Of a DNA stretch of 64,000 bases, positions 34,269-42,615 are shown in pieces. The translations under genes and the position numbers were made by a program. Position 1 is the stretch's first letter. Every line of letters begins with the position of its first letter. The DNA comes from Bacteroidota bacterium. GTDB taxonomy: Bacteria > Bacteroidota > Bacteroidia > AKYH767-A > 2013-40CM-41-45. The stretch lies in assembly GCA_016720935.1 (NCBI GenBank), contig JADKJP010000006.1, forward strand, positions 310,001-374,000. Reading direction: 5' to 3'. The notes beneath the pieces are model-generated. The model was given only the letters and a program-made list of their open reading frames with translations. It searched no databases and was not told where the DNA came from.

Positions 34269-34730
34269 ATGCCGTATAAAGAGAAAGAAATAGAGAAATT
34301 GTATTACACCATCGGTGAAGTAGCTTCCATGTTTGATGTAAATACTTCCCACATTCGTTTTTGGTCAAAAGAGTTTGATATCATCAAGCCTGCGACCAAC
34401 AAAAAAGGAAATCGTCTTTATACGCACAGCGATATTGAAAATTTCAAAAAGATCTATCATTTGGTGAAAGAGAAAGGTTTTACTCTCAAAGGAGCGAAAA
34501 CTGAATTAAAGGAAATGAAAGGTCGTCCGAAGGAAGAAGAAGTAGTTGCTGTGAGTGAAATTGAAACAGACAAGCTGAGTGATAATCCGGTACATGTTCC
34601 TTTTTCGACGCTTGAGATTCCATTTGGAGATGATTTCGTTGACAAGATGGCAATGAAAAGCTCATTGGAAAAGATCAAGTCAACACTGATGGATATCCAG
34701 AGAGAACTCACCGTACTTGAAGAAAGATAA
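34269..34730 (+). CDS. MerR family transcriptional regulator
   Basis: Starting at ATG 34269 gives 153 residues. Residues about 10-80 form a MerR winged helix: YTIGEVASMFDVNTSHIRFW, then FDIIKPATNKKGNRLYTHSD and LVKEKGFTLKGAKTEL. The C-terminus ends in a helix (SSLEKIKSTLMDIQRELTVL) that could form the MerR dimer coil. No metal-binding Cys or other effector site is apparent, so the signal is unknown. Similar small MerR proteins near M23 peptidases occur in Bacteroidota; a role in envelope control would be a guess. Confidence 0.9.
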   Translation: MPYKEKEIEKLYYTIGEVASMFDVNTSHIRFWSKEFDIIKPATNKKGNRLYTHSDIENFKKIYHLVKEKGFTLKGAKTELKEMKGRPKEEEVVAVSEIETDKLSDNPVHVPFSTLEIPFGDDFVDKMAMKSSLEKIKSTLMDIQRELTVLEER

Positions 34731-34750
34731 AAAAAACTAAAATGATTTAA

Positions 34751-34776
34751 AAGCCTGCCGTAAGGCGGGCTTTTTT
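34751..34776 (+). terminator. Terminator after the MerR gene
   Basis: AAGCCTGCC-GTAA-GGCGGGCTT (one G-T pair) followed by T6. Confidence 0.88.
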
Positions 34777-34810
34777 ATTGGGTATTTTTGTTCATACATT
34801 TCACAAGATC

Positions 34811-36973
34811 ATGGGTGCATTCAGAAAAATTATCCTGCCGATTCTGATTTTTTTTACAATTCTTTCTTCAGCGAAGGAAGGTATGTGGCTTCCAAATCTG
34901 TTGGAAGAAATGAATGAAAAGGATATGCAAGCGCTCGGAATGAAAATTTCCGCGGAGGATATATACAGTATAAATCATAGCAGTATCAAAGATGCAGTTG
35001 TGCAATTTGGCGGCGGATGTACAGGAGAAATAGTTTCGAATGAAGGTCTTCTGATAACCAATCATCATTGCGGATTCAGCCAGATCCAGTCTATTAGTTC
35101 CCTTGAAGTTAATTTTCTGAAAGATGGTTTTTGGGCTAAAACAAGAGAAGATGAAATTCCCTGTCCCGGACTAACAGCTACATTTATTATTGAGATCAGG
35201 GATGTAACACTAAACATATTGCCATTTCTTTCAGATTCATTGACTGAAAAAGATAGAACTAATCTGGTTAAACAAATTGCGGACAGTCTGGAAAGAAGTG
35301 CAGTGGATGGGACACATTACAAAGCATCCACGAAATCATTCTTCCATGGGAATAAATACTACATGTTCATTACTGAAGTCTTTCGTGACATCCGTTATGT
35401 GGGTGCGCCTCCCCTGGACATCGCAAAATTCGGTGGTGAGTCCGACAATTGGTTATGGCCAAGAGAGCAGGCTGATTTTTCATTATGGCGAATTTATGCC
35501 GGAAGTGATAATAAGCCGGCTGATTATTCAAAGGATAATAAACCGTTTCGTCCCCGGTACTTTTTCCCGGTGAACATTGGTGGAGTGAGATCCGGTGATT
35601 TCACAATGGTTCTTGGATTTCCGGGCAAGACAAATTTGTATGCAACGAGTGATGCACTTGGGATGATTTATTCCCAGACAAATCCTGACAAAGTCAATAT
35701 CCGAGATGTGAAATTGAAAATCTGGGAGCAGGCGATGGCTCAGAATGATACAGTGCAATTGCAATATTCCAGTAAGTATAAAACTGTGGTTAATTATTAT
35801 AAAAAGTGGAAGTACGAAAATGCGGGAATTGAAAAATTCGATGTGATTTCGAAACGGCAAAAGCTCGAGGATGAGTTTATTTCCTGGACAAAATCCAATC
35901 CTGAAAGATCAAAGGAATATGGCCATGTGTTGGAGGATTACCGGTCAGTGCTTGTTCGGGGAAAAGCATACAGCTTCTTAAATGATTATACAACGGAAGC
36001 ATTGATGGGAATCGAGCTGGTGAATTATGTAAATACTTTTCGCGGGCTTATTGAAGGCAATTTCAGAGACAGTTTGGGTCTTCAAAAAGTAAATATGCTG
36101 GCGGAAAAATTGAAAAAAGGAATTTCTGGCTCCTTTAAAAATTATGCTCCCGCCCTTGATGAAAAGATGTGTGCGGCAATGCTTGAATTGTGCTGGAAAA
36201 ATCTGCCGGACACATCTCGTCCCGCAATTTTTGATAAAATCAAGCAAGAGTATTCTCTGGATTTTAAGCGCTATGCTCATGATGTATATTCAACATCAAT
36301 TTTTCTACAGCGGAGTAAGCTGGCGGATGTGCTCGAAAATTTTGATTCCACAAAAGCCATTTTACTCAGCAAAGATCCAGCGTGGATACTTTCCGCTGAT
36401 ATTTTGAGTTATCAGAAAATGAAAGTTCAGCCGGGCTATGACTTATACATGGAAGAGTCTTCTGCTATCCAACGGAAATTTATGAAAGGAATTCTGGAGA
36501 TGAAAAAGGGAGAGAAATTATCTCCGGATGCAAATTCCACATTGAGGCTTTCCTACGGAACAGTGCAGGGTTTTACAAAATCAAAGAAGTATAAAACATA
36601 CCTGACGACCCTTGATGATATACTTAAAAATGAAGGGAAGAATGCTACGGAATATCATGTTTCAGATCAATTGAAAGCGCTCATTTCAAAAAAAGATTTC
36701 GGACGATATGCCTTTCATGGAACTGTACCGGTGAATTTTCTTTCATCCAATCATACTACCAATGGAAACTCTGGGAGTCCGGTATTGAATGCAAAAGGAG
36801 AATTAATTGGTGTCAATTTTGACCGGGCATCAGAAGGAATGGTTAGTGACCTGATGTATGATGAAAATTCCGGGAGAAATATCTCTGTGGATATCCGTTA
36901 TGTTTTATTTCTGATAGAAAAAGTTGGCAAACTTGATCGCCTGATTTCAGAAATGAAAATTGTCAACGATTGA
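34811..36973 (+). CDS. S46 family dipeptidyl-peptidase, DPP11-like
   Basis: ATG 34811 follows the terminator and begins a signal peptide (MGAFRKIILPILIFFTILSS), giving 720 residues, the normal S46 size. The catalytic His lies in TNHHCG (His85), and the nucleophile is Ser654 in GNSGSP near the C-terminus. The P1 specificity position, 18 residues after the Ser, is Arg672 (GVNFDR). In Porphyromonas DPP11 the equivalent Arg selects Asp/Glu, whereas DPP7 has Gly there (family knowledge from memory). I therefore expect removal of dipeptides ending in Asp or Glu from peptides in the periplasm, feeding amino-acid use. Confidence 0.92.
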   Translation: MGAFRKIILPILIFFTILSSAKEGMWLPNLLEEMNEKDMQALGMKISAEDIYSINHSSIKDAVVQFGGGCTGEIVSNEGLLITNHHCGFSQIQSISSLEVNFLKDGFWAKTREDEIPCPGLTATFIIEIRDVTLNILPFLSDSLTEKDRTNLVKQIADSLERSAVDGTHYKASTKSFFHGNKYYMFITEVFRDIRYVGAPPLDIAKFGGESDNWLWPREQADFSLWRIYAGSDNKPADYSKDNKPFRPRYFFPVNIGGVRSGDFTMVLGFPGKTNLYATSDALGMIYSQTNPDKVNIRDVKLKIWEQAMAQNDTVQLQYSSKYKTVVNYYKKWKYENAGIEKFDVISKRQKLEDEFISWTKSNPERSKEYGHVLEDYRSVLVRGKAYSFLNDYTTEALMGIELVNYVNTFRGLIEGNFRDSLGLQKVNMLAEKLKKGISGSFKNYAPALDEKMCAAMLELCWKNLPDTSRPAIFDKIKQEYSLDFKRYAHDVYSTSIFLQRSKLADVLENFDSTKAILLSKDPAWILSADILSYQKMKVQPGYDLYMEESSAIQRKFMKGILEMKKGEKLSPDANSTLRLSYGTVQGFTKSKKYKTYLTTLDDILKNEGKNATEYHVSDQLKALISKKDFGRYAFHGTVPVNFLSSNHTTNGNSGSPVLNAKGELIGVNFDRASEGMVSDLMYDENSGRNISVDIRYVLFLIEKVGKLDRLISEMKIVND

Positions 36974-36993
36974 GGGTCGGAAAGAACGATTTT

Positions 36994-37959
36994 CTAGAGA
37001 TAACGATTCGGTTCCAGATAATTCACAACGTAGTCACGAATTCCTTCTTCAAGAGTGTAAAATGGTTTTTCGTACCCAATGCTGATTAATTTTCGCATAT
37101 CGGCTTCAGTGTAATATTGGTATTTATCACGGATGTCGGCTGGCGTATCGATGAATTCAATATTCTCCTCTTTTCCCATCGCGGCAAATGTGTTTTTGGC
37201 AAGGGAAAGAAATGTTCTGGCCTTTCCTGAACCCAGATTATAAATGCCGGAATTTTTTCGGTGGTTGAGAAGAAAAAGGCAAACACTGCAAACATCTTTG
37301 ACATACACGAAATCTCTGAGTTGTTCTCCATCCCGGTATTCAGATTTGTGAGAACGGAAGAGTTTCATTTTTCCATTTTTCAGAATTTGCTGAAAGGCAT
37401 GAAAAATTACTGAAGCCATTCGGCCTTTGTGATATTCATTTGGTCCGTATACATTGAAAAATTTCAGTCCGGCCCAGAAAAATGGTTTCTTTTCCTGCTT
37501 CAGCGCCCATTTGTCAAAATCGTTTTTAGAATCTCCATAGGGATTCAAGGGCACGAGTTTTTCTATGATGTCGTGATCGTCTTTGTAACCAAATTCTCCG
37601 TTTCCATATGTTGCGGCAGACGAAGCATACACCAATGGCAATCCGAATTCCACACAGGCATTCCAGACTTCTTTTGAATAATTAAGATTGAGCTCATCGA
37701 AAATTGCTTTGTTGAACTCGGTTGTATCCGTTCTGGCGCCGATGTGAAAAATCATTTGAACAAAGCGGTGATTGTTTTTTAGCCAGGAATGAAATTCCGA
37801 CCGTTCAACTATAGCAGAAACTTTTTTATTGGAAAGATTGGCGTCCTTTTCGTGTTTGCTGAAATCGTCAACAATGACAATGTCATTATAACCTTCTTCT
37901 AAAAGACGTCCTACAAGACAACTGCCGATAAAACCTGCTGCTCCGGTAACGATGATCAT
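36994..37959 (-). CDS. hldD: ADP-glyceromanno-heptose 6-epimerase family protein
   Basis: The 321-residue extended short-chain dehydrogenase has the NAD motif VTGAAGFIGSCLVGRLL, catalytic-region YASSAATYGNG, the YxxxK-type PYGDSKNDFDKW, FFNVYGPNEYHKGRMASV and RDFVYVKDV. DIRDKYQYYTEADMRKL is a signature of the HldD/RfaD epimerase, which makes ADP-L-glycero-D-manno-heptose for LPS core. No other heptose genes are nearby. It is convergent with the S46 peptidase gene, 20 bp apart, without a recognisable terminator. Confidence 0.88.
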   Translation of the reverse strand: MIIVTGAAGFIGSCLVGRLLEEGYNDIVIVDDFSKHEKDANLSNKKVSAIVERSEFHSWLKNNHRFVQMIFHIGARTDTTEFNKAIFDELNLNYSKEVWNACVEFGLPLVYASSAATYGNGEFGYKDDHDIIEKLVPLNPYGDSKNDFDKWALKQEKKPFFWAGLKFFNVYGPNEYHKGRMASVIFHAFQQILKNGKMKLFRSHKSEYRDGEQLRDFVYVKDVCSVCLFLLNHRKNSGIYNLGSGKARTFLSLAKNTFAAMGKEENIEFIDTPADIRDKYQYYTEADMRKLISIGYEKPFYTLEEGIRDYVVNYLEPNRYL

Positions 37960-38033
37960 AACTGAATTTTATTATTCGTTCGCAAGGTAAGCACAATGTA
38001 GTATTTCCCCAATAAAGCGTGCTGCTAAATCGA

Positions 38034-38930
38034 TCAGCTTACAAAGAGGTCCTTCAATTCAGCTTTCAGCATTCCTGTTTCTTTCCCTTTGCTGAAGAGA
38101 AGACGGATAGCATCTTTTCCTTTTTCACCCAGGTCGATGGAATATTGATTTACATACAAGTCAATGTGTTTTTGTCTCACCGAAGGATCCATTTCCTGCG
38201 CATGGGCGCAAACGTAATCCACGCTTTCGTCAGGATGTTTGAATGCGAATTCAACACTTTCTTTCACGAGTTGATTGATCTGAGATTTTATTTCTGAAGG
38301 AAAATTTCTTCTCACAGCTATTCCGCCAAGGGGAATTGCCTGTCCGGTTGATTTTTCCCAGAGCTCACCCAGATCCGCGATTTTCACCAGACCTTTTTGC
38401 TCATAGGTAAATCTGTTTTCGTGGATGATCACTCCCGCATCAGTTTCTCCGGAAATGACAGCATTTTCAATCGCGGAAAAAATCATCTCCTTCTTTACTT
38501 TAACATTAGGATAGAAGATACTAAAAAGAAAATTCGCTGTCGTATTTTTTCCCGGTATCGCGACTGATGTAAAATCCAATTCAGGATGTGAGCTGCTCTG
38601 TCTTGCAATGAACAAAGGACCGACACCATTTCCAAGAGCGCTACCGGCGGTGAGCAATTGATAGTCGCTGTTCACCTGTGCATAGGCATGGAAGCTAAGT
38701 TTGGTTACATCCAGTTCATTGCGGAAAGCCATCTGGTTGAGTTTTTCCACATCTTCAAGGACAGGTTCAAATTGAAAACCACGGGTATCAATCTTGTTAT
38801 GTACAAGTGCATCGAAAATGAACGTGTCATTCGGGCAAGGGGAGTACCCGATTTTTATTATTTTTTCTTTGGACAAAATCCGGTTCCTTTTCAGTTTAAA
38901 TTTTTTCCAGTAATTCCGCGACAGTGGCAT
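38034..38930 (-). CDS. mqnD: 1,4-dihydroxy-6-naphthoate synthase (menaquinone, futalosine pathway)
   Basis: The 298-residue protein has the MqnA/MqnD solute-binding-like fold. GYSPCPNDTFIFDALVH at about residues 28-44 is the MqnD hallmark, followed by KLSFHAYAQVNSDYQLLTAG, VAIPGKNTTANFL and GVIIHENRFTYEQKGL. It converts cyclic dehypoxanthine futalosine to dihydroxynaphthoate. The annotated ATG 38930 overlaps mqnB by 35 bp; a TTG at 38876 gives a shorter, more typical N-terminus and may be the true start. It is cotranscribed with mqnB. Confidence 0.92.
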   Translation of the reverse strand: MPLSRNYWKKFKLKRNRILSKEKIIKIGYSPCPNDTFIFDALVHNKIDTRGFQFEPVLEDVEKLNQMAFRNELDVTKLSFHAYAQVNSDYQLLTAGSALGNGVGPLFIARQSSSHPELDFTSVAIPGKNTTANFLFSIFYPNVKVKKEMIFSAIENAVISGETDAGVIIHENRFTYEQKGLVKIADLGELWEKSTGQAIPLGGIAVRRNFPSEIKSQINQLVKESVEFAFKHPDESVDYVCAHAQEMDPSVRQKHIDLYVNQYSIDLGEKGKDAIRLLFSKGKETGMLKAELKDLFVS

Positions 38931-39513
38931 TTAGTTTACCGAGAGCCAGCGGAATATCCCATGCATCTTTATTTCTCTTTTCAACATAATTCGAAATTGA
39001 TCGAAGTTGCAGAGCCGGGATATTTTCTTTTCCGCAAACATAAAAGAATGCGGCACCTTCCATTGTTTCAATTTGTGGATGCAATCGTTTGCAGATGTTT
39101 GCAATAGAATTTTCATTCCCATGCACAGTATTTACTGTGATTGCCCTGACTTTCCGGAATGAGCTAAATAAGGGATTTTCATTTTCATCAAGATTTATGA
39201 AAATATCGATTCCTTCCAGGCCCATTTCTTTCAGGCTAAGAAAATGGTTGTCATCTTCAGCGCCAAGTTCTGAGAACAAGTCTTCTGTCACCCGAACGAT
39301 TTCGCCAATCTGAATGCCGCGGTCAAAACTGCCGGCCAGGCCAATATTGATAGCAAGGTCGTAGGTTTTGTCCTGTAATTTTCGTGTTAATGCATGCGTG
39401 GTGGCAACCATTCCTACACCGGTGATAAGGGTATCCACCTGGTTTTTTCGAAACCAGGTCGTTTCCAGGGAGCCCATTTCATTTTCGGTGGCAGAAACCA
39501 GCAAAATTTTCAT
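38896..39513 (-). CDS. mqnB: Futalosine hydrolase (menaquinone, futalosine pathway)
   Basis: ATG 39513 gives 205 residues; the six codons upstream overlap the promoter. The protein belongs to the PNP/MTAN nucleosidase fold: VSATENEMGSLE at the N-terminus, TGVGMVATTHALTRKL, NIGLAGSFDRGIQIGEIVRV and METMEGAAFFYVC-like IETMEGAAFFYVC with the nucleoside-binding Met-Glu. It releases hypoxanthine from futalosine. The pair mqnB-mqnD shows that this organism makes menaquinone by the futalosine route, at least in part; mqnA and mqnC are not in the window. Confidence 0.92.
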   Translation of the reverse strand: MKILLVSATENEMGSLETTWFRKNQVDTLITGVGMVATTHALTRKLQDKTYDLAINIGLAGSFDRGIQIGEIVRVTEDLFSELGAEDDNHFLSLKEMGLEGIDIFINLDENENPLFSSFRKVRAITVNTVHGNENSIANICKRLHPQIETMEGAAFFYVCGKENIPALQLRSISNYVEKRNKDAWDIPLALGKLNATVAELLEKI

Positions 39514-39517
39514 ATTG

Positions 39518-39525
39518 CAAAGATA
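39518..39525 (-). promoter_or_regulatory. mqnB -7 element, almost touching the start codon
   Basis: The minus strand reads TATCTTTG, then CAAT, then the mqnB ATG. With the usual -7 spacing, transcription would begin at or next to the A of the start codon, giving a leaderless message. Confidence 0.55.
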
Positions 39526-39559
39526 GGACACACTTTTCCGATCCTGTGTATTGAAAATG

Positions 39560-39567
39560 TATCTTTG
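39560..39567 (+). promoter_or_regulatory. -7 element of the PTPS/QueD gene
   Basis: TATCTTTG is an exact TAnnTTTG match 19 nt before ATG 39587, with TTTTC about 21 nt upstream. It is divergent from the mqnB promoter, 34 bp away. Confidence 0.6.
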
Positions 39568-39586
39568 TAAACATTTTACACATTCG

Positions 39587-40000
39587 ATGGTTTATATAAC
39601 TAGAAAAGAATCTTTTAGCGCGGCACATAAACTGGCGCGTCCCGACTGGAGTGTTGAGAAAAACGAAGACGTTTTTGGCAAATGTTCGAACCCAAACTGG
39701 CATGGTCACAATTATCAGTTATGGGTTACTGTTAAGGGTGAAGTGAATCCTGAAACAGGGTTTGTCGCCAATCTTGCAGAGATCAGTGTGCTTTTGAAAA
39801 AATATGTCCTTGACAAAGTGGATCATAAAAATCTGAATATTGATGTTGATTTCATGCAGGGAAAACTAAGTTCCACAGAGGTCCTTGCTATCGAAATCTG
39901 GAAACAGCTTGAACAACCCATCAATGCTCTGGGATGTGCTTTACATTGTATCAAGGTACAGGAGACGGATAAAAATTATGTGGAGTATTTTGGAAATTAA
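39587..40000 (+). CDS. 6-pyruvoyl-tetrahydropterin synthase / QueD family protein
   Basis: ATG 39587 gives 137 residues; the frame opens 12 codons earlier but that part lies in the promoter. Zinc ligands are His14 (FSAAHKL), His39 and His41 (WHGHNY), and Cys33 in GKCSNPNWHGHNY is the catalytic Cys. The GKCxNPNxHGHNY form is closer to eukaryotic-type PTPS than to E. coli QueD. It would convert dihydroneopterin triphosphate to 6-pyruvoyl- or 6-carboxy-tetrahydropterin. folE follows 14 bp later, supplying that substrate. Confidence 0.9.
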   Translation: MVYITRKESFSAAHKLARPDWSVEKNEDVFGKCSNPNWHGHNYQLWVTVKGEVNPETGFVANLAEISVLLKKYVLDKVDHKNLNIDVDFMQGKLSSTEVLAIEIWKQLEQPINALGCALHCIKVQETDKNYVEYFGN

Positions 40001-40014
40001 AACCCCTATCACTT

Positions 40015-40650
40015 ATGGCAATAGACAAAAATATGCTTGAAGAAAATGAGATGGACGGTTACGCGAAGATTGATCAATACAATCCCCAGCTCGTTGAAAA
40101 AATTTCAAAAAATTACGCATCAACGATTGAGTTAATAGGGGAGGATGTTAGTCGTGATGGTTTGATGAAAACACCAGAGCGCGCCGCTAAAGCAATCCAG
40201 TTTCTCACTCACGGTTACGATCTGGATCCTGCCGGAATATTGAAATCCGCGCTTTTTCATGACGATTATAAGCAAATGGTCATTGTGAAAGATATCGAGA
40301 TTTATTCCATGTGTGAACATCATCTTCTGCCATTTTTCGGCAAGGCTCATGTAGCTTATATACCGAATGGTTGCATAGTTGGTTTGAGCAAAATTCCCAG
40401 GATTGTTGACGCTTTTGCGCGTCGTTTACAGGTTCAGGAAAGGCTGACTACTGAAATCAGGGATTGCATTCAGGATACGCTGAAACCCCTCGGTGTTGCT
40501 GTCGTTATAGAGGCGAAACATTTGTGCATGTTGATGCGAGGGATTCAGAAGCAGAATTCTGTCGCAACGACCTCCGCTTTTACCGGTGAATTTGAAAATG
40601 AAAAGACCAGGGCAGAGTTTATCCGTCTGATTTCTGCCAATCTTTCATGA
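40015..40650 (+). CDS. folE: GTP cyclohydrolase I
   Basis: The 211-residue enzyme has the type I signatures SMCEHHLLPFFGKAHVAYIP with zinc ligands Cys and His, GLSKIPRIVDAFARRLQVQERLT, and the last Cys in EAKHLCMLMRGI. It makes 7,8-dihydroneopterin triphosphate from GTP for folate, queuosine or biopterin. Its close coupling to the PTPS/QueD-like gene points to queuosine precursor or tetrahydrobiopterin-type pterin synthesis. No sepiapterin reductase or queE/queC is seen nearby. Confidence 0.97.
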   Translation: MAIDKNMLEENEMDGYAKIDQYNPQLVEKISKNYASTIELIGEDVSRDGLMKTPERAAKAIQFLTHGYDLDPAGILKSALFHDDYKQMVIVKDIEIYSMCEHHLLPFFGKAHVAYIPNGCIVGLSKIPRIVDAFARRLQVQERLTTEIRDCIQDTLKPLGVAVVIEAKHLCMLMRGIQKQNSVATTSAFTGEFENEKTRAEFIRLISANLS

Positions 40651-40744
40651 ATTGACAAAAGGCAGGGTTTTTGAGTAAAAAGCCTGACAAAATCATTTAA
40701 AAATTGCATTAAAAACCGGAATGAAGTTTCCGGACTGAAATCAG

Positions 40745-40752
40745 TATATTTG
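40745..40752 (+). promoter_or_regulatory. -7 element of the BI-1 gene
   Basis: TATATTTG matches TAnnTTTG exactly and lies 24 nt before ATG 40777. Confidence 0.5.
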
Positions 40753-40776
40753 TATTCTCAAAATCAAAATTGAAAT

Positions 40777-41517
40777 ATGGAAAACAACAATAGTAATTGG
40801 AATTTTAACACTGTACAGCAAACTCAGGTTGGACAACAACCGATTGCGAAAACCTTTATGGCCAGTGTATTTTCCTGGATGGGCATCGCGCTTGCGATTT
40901 CGGCGATTACATCTTATGTTTTTGGTACGAATGAAAGTTACATGAGCTACCTCATCAGCGCTGAAGGAAGAGGTCTTTCAGGTTTAGGTTATGTGGTTAT
41001 GTTTGCGCCACTTGGTTTTGTGCTGTTGATGGGTCTTGGTTTTAACCGCATGTCATCCACTGCGCTCACAGGAGTGTTCCTGATTTATTCGGTAATCATG
41101 GGAATCAGTCTTAGCTTTATATTCCTTGCTTATACTCACGGAATGATATTCCAGGTCTTTTTTATTAGTGCCGCAATGTTTGGTACAATGGCAGTTCTGG
41201 GATATACTACCAAAACTGATCTCACCAAACTTGGAAACATTCTAATCATGGCTTTGATTGGAATTGTAATTGCCGGTCTGGTAAATATGTTCATGAGAAG
41301 TGATGCATTGGGATATGCGATTAGTTTTATCGCGGTGATTGTATTCACAGGACTGACAGCTTATGATGTTCAAAAGCTTAAGAATATCGGAGCGAATGTT
41401 GAAAGCGGATCAGAAAGTGCTGCGAAACTGAGCATTCTTGGAGCATTAACTTTGTATCTTGATTTCATCAACCTGTTTCTTGCTCTGCTCCGAATTTTCG
41501 GTGGTAGAAGAAATTAA
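40777..41517 (+). CDS. Bax inhibitor-1 (BI-1/YccA) family membrane protein
   Basis: The 246-residue protein has seven hydrophobic segments and the BI-1 pattern: KTFMASVFSWMGIALAISAI near the N-terminus, LIYSVIMGISLSFIF, GYTTKTDLTKLGNILIMALI and the C-terminal FTGLTAYDVQKLKNIGAN with LGALTLYLDFINLFLALLRI. The Asp of YLDF sits where the pH-sensing Asp of BI-1 lies. Bacterial members are proposed calcium-leak channels or membrane-stress factors; the role here is open. It is a single gene closed by a strong terminator. Confidence 0.93.
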   Translation: MENNNSNWNFNTVQQTQVGQQPIAKTFMASVFSWMGIALAISAITSYVFGTNESYMSYLISAEGRGLSGLGYVVMFAPLGFVLLMGLGFNRMSSTALTGVFLIYSVIMGISLSFIFLAYTHGMIFQVFFISAAMFGTMAVLGYTTKTDLTKLGNILIMALIGIVIAGLVNMFMRSDALGYAISFIAVIVFTGLTAYDVQKLKNIGANVESGSESAAKLSILGALTLYLDFINLFLALLRIFGGRRN

Positions 41518-41540
41518 AATAACATTTATCTGATTATCAG

Positions 41541-41569
41541 GCTCCGGATTATTCCGGAGCTTTTTTTTT
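41541..41569 (+). terminator. Terminator after the BI-1 gene
   Basis: GCTCCGGA-TTAT-TCCGGAGC followed by T9. Confidence 0.93.
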
Positions 41570-41682
41570 CTCCTGCAATGGAATTTGGTTATTTTTGAAA
41601 AGGAACTTTTACTTATATTGGTGAAAAATAGATCAACATTAAGCATCCATAAATAATTCATTAAAAATTATCTTATACCTGT

Positions 41683-42570
41683 ATGAAGCGCGCATATCTT
41701 TTTCCGGGCCAGGGCTCACAATTTGTGGGGATGGGCAAAGACTTATACGATTCCGGCAATGAAGCCATGGAGATGTTTGAGCAAGCCAACGAAATCCTCG
41801 GTTTTCGAATCACAGATTTAATGTTTTCCGGAACTGATGAGGACCTGAAGCAGACCCGTGTGACACAACCATCGATATTTTTACATTCTGTTATTCTTTC
41901 CCGGAGTATGGGAAATACATTTTTGCCTGACATGGTTGCCGGTCATTCCCTTGGAGAGTTTTCGTCACTTGTTGCAAACAGAGCATTAACATTTGAAGAC
42001 GGACTTCGCCTTGTGAAGGCTCGTGCTTTCGCGATGCAGAAGGCTTGTGAGGTACAGCCATCCACTATGGCAGCGATCCTGAATCTTGATGATAAAGTTG
42101 TAGAAGATATTTGCGCTGAAATTTCCGCAGGAGGACATGTTGTTGTTGCCGCGAATTACAATTGTCCGGGGCAATTGGTCATTTCCGGTTCTATTGAAGG
42201 TGTCAACATTGCTTGTGAAAAGATGAAAGCTGCCGGAGCAAAACGAGCTTTGGTTTTACCTGTTGGGGGAGCTTTTCACTCGCCTCTGATGGAACCCGCG
42301 CGCGCCGAACTTGCGGAAGCAATTCGCAGCACACATTTTTCAAGTCCGATTTGTCCGGTTTATCAAAATGTGAATGCCATGCCTGTGACAAATCCGGATG
42401 AAATTCGCAGCAATCTTGTGGCGCAACTAACCGGTCCGGTTCGTTGGACTCAAACCATCCAGAATATGATTGTGGATGGTGCTACCCATTTTGTAGAGGT
42501 TGGGCCGGGAAAAGTTTTACAGGGACTCGTAAAGAAAATCAATAAGGATATGGATGCTGTTTCAGCCTGA
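41683..42570 (+). CDS. fabD: Malonyl-CoA:ACP transacylase
   Basis: The 295-residue enzyme has FPGQGSQFVGMGKDLY at the N-terminus, the nucleophile elbow GHSLGEFSS at about residue 87-95, and GAFHSPLM with the catalytic His near 200. It moves malonyl groups from CoA to acyl carrier protein at the start of fatty acid synthesis. No other fab gene is adjacent; the GH3 enzyme gene follows 45 bp later and may be cotranscribed. Confidence 0.96.
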   Translation: MKRAYLFPGQGSQFVGMGKDLYDSGNEAMEMFEQANEILGFRITDLMFSGTDEDLKQTRVTQPSIFLHSVILSRSMGNTFLPDMVAGHSLGEFSSLVANRALTFEDGLRLVKARAFAMQKACEVQPSTMAAILNLDDKVVEDICAEISAGGHVVVAANYNCPGQLVISGSIEGVNIACEKMKAAGAKRALVLPVGGAFHSPLMEPARAELAEAIRSTHFSSPICPVYQNVNAMPVTNPDEIRSNLVAQLTGPVRWTQTIQNMIVDGATHFVEVGPGKVLQGLVKKINKDMDAVSA

Positions 42571-42615
42571 AAAGTAAATTTCATTCCCTGTAAGAATTGA
42601 CAAATAAACCATCGC

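Noticed and set aside
40660..40695. Hairpin after folE as a terminator
   Set aside because: CAGG/CCTG flanks a T5/A5 pair with a mismatch and no T tract follows, so I do not call it.
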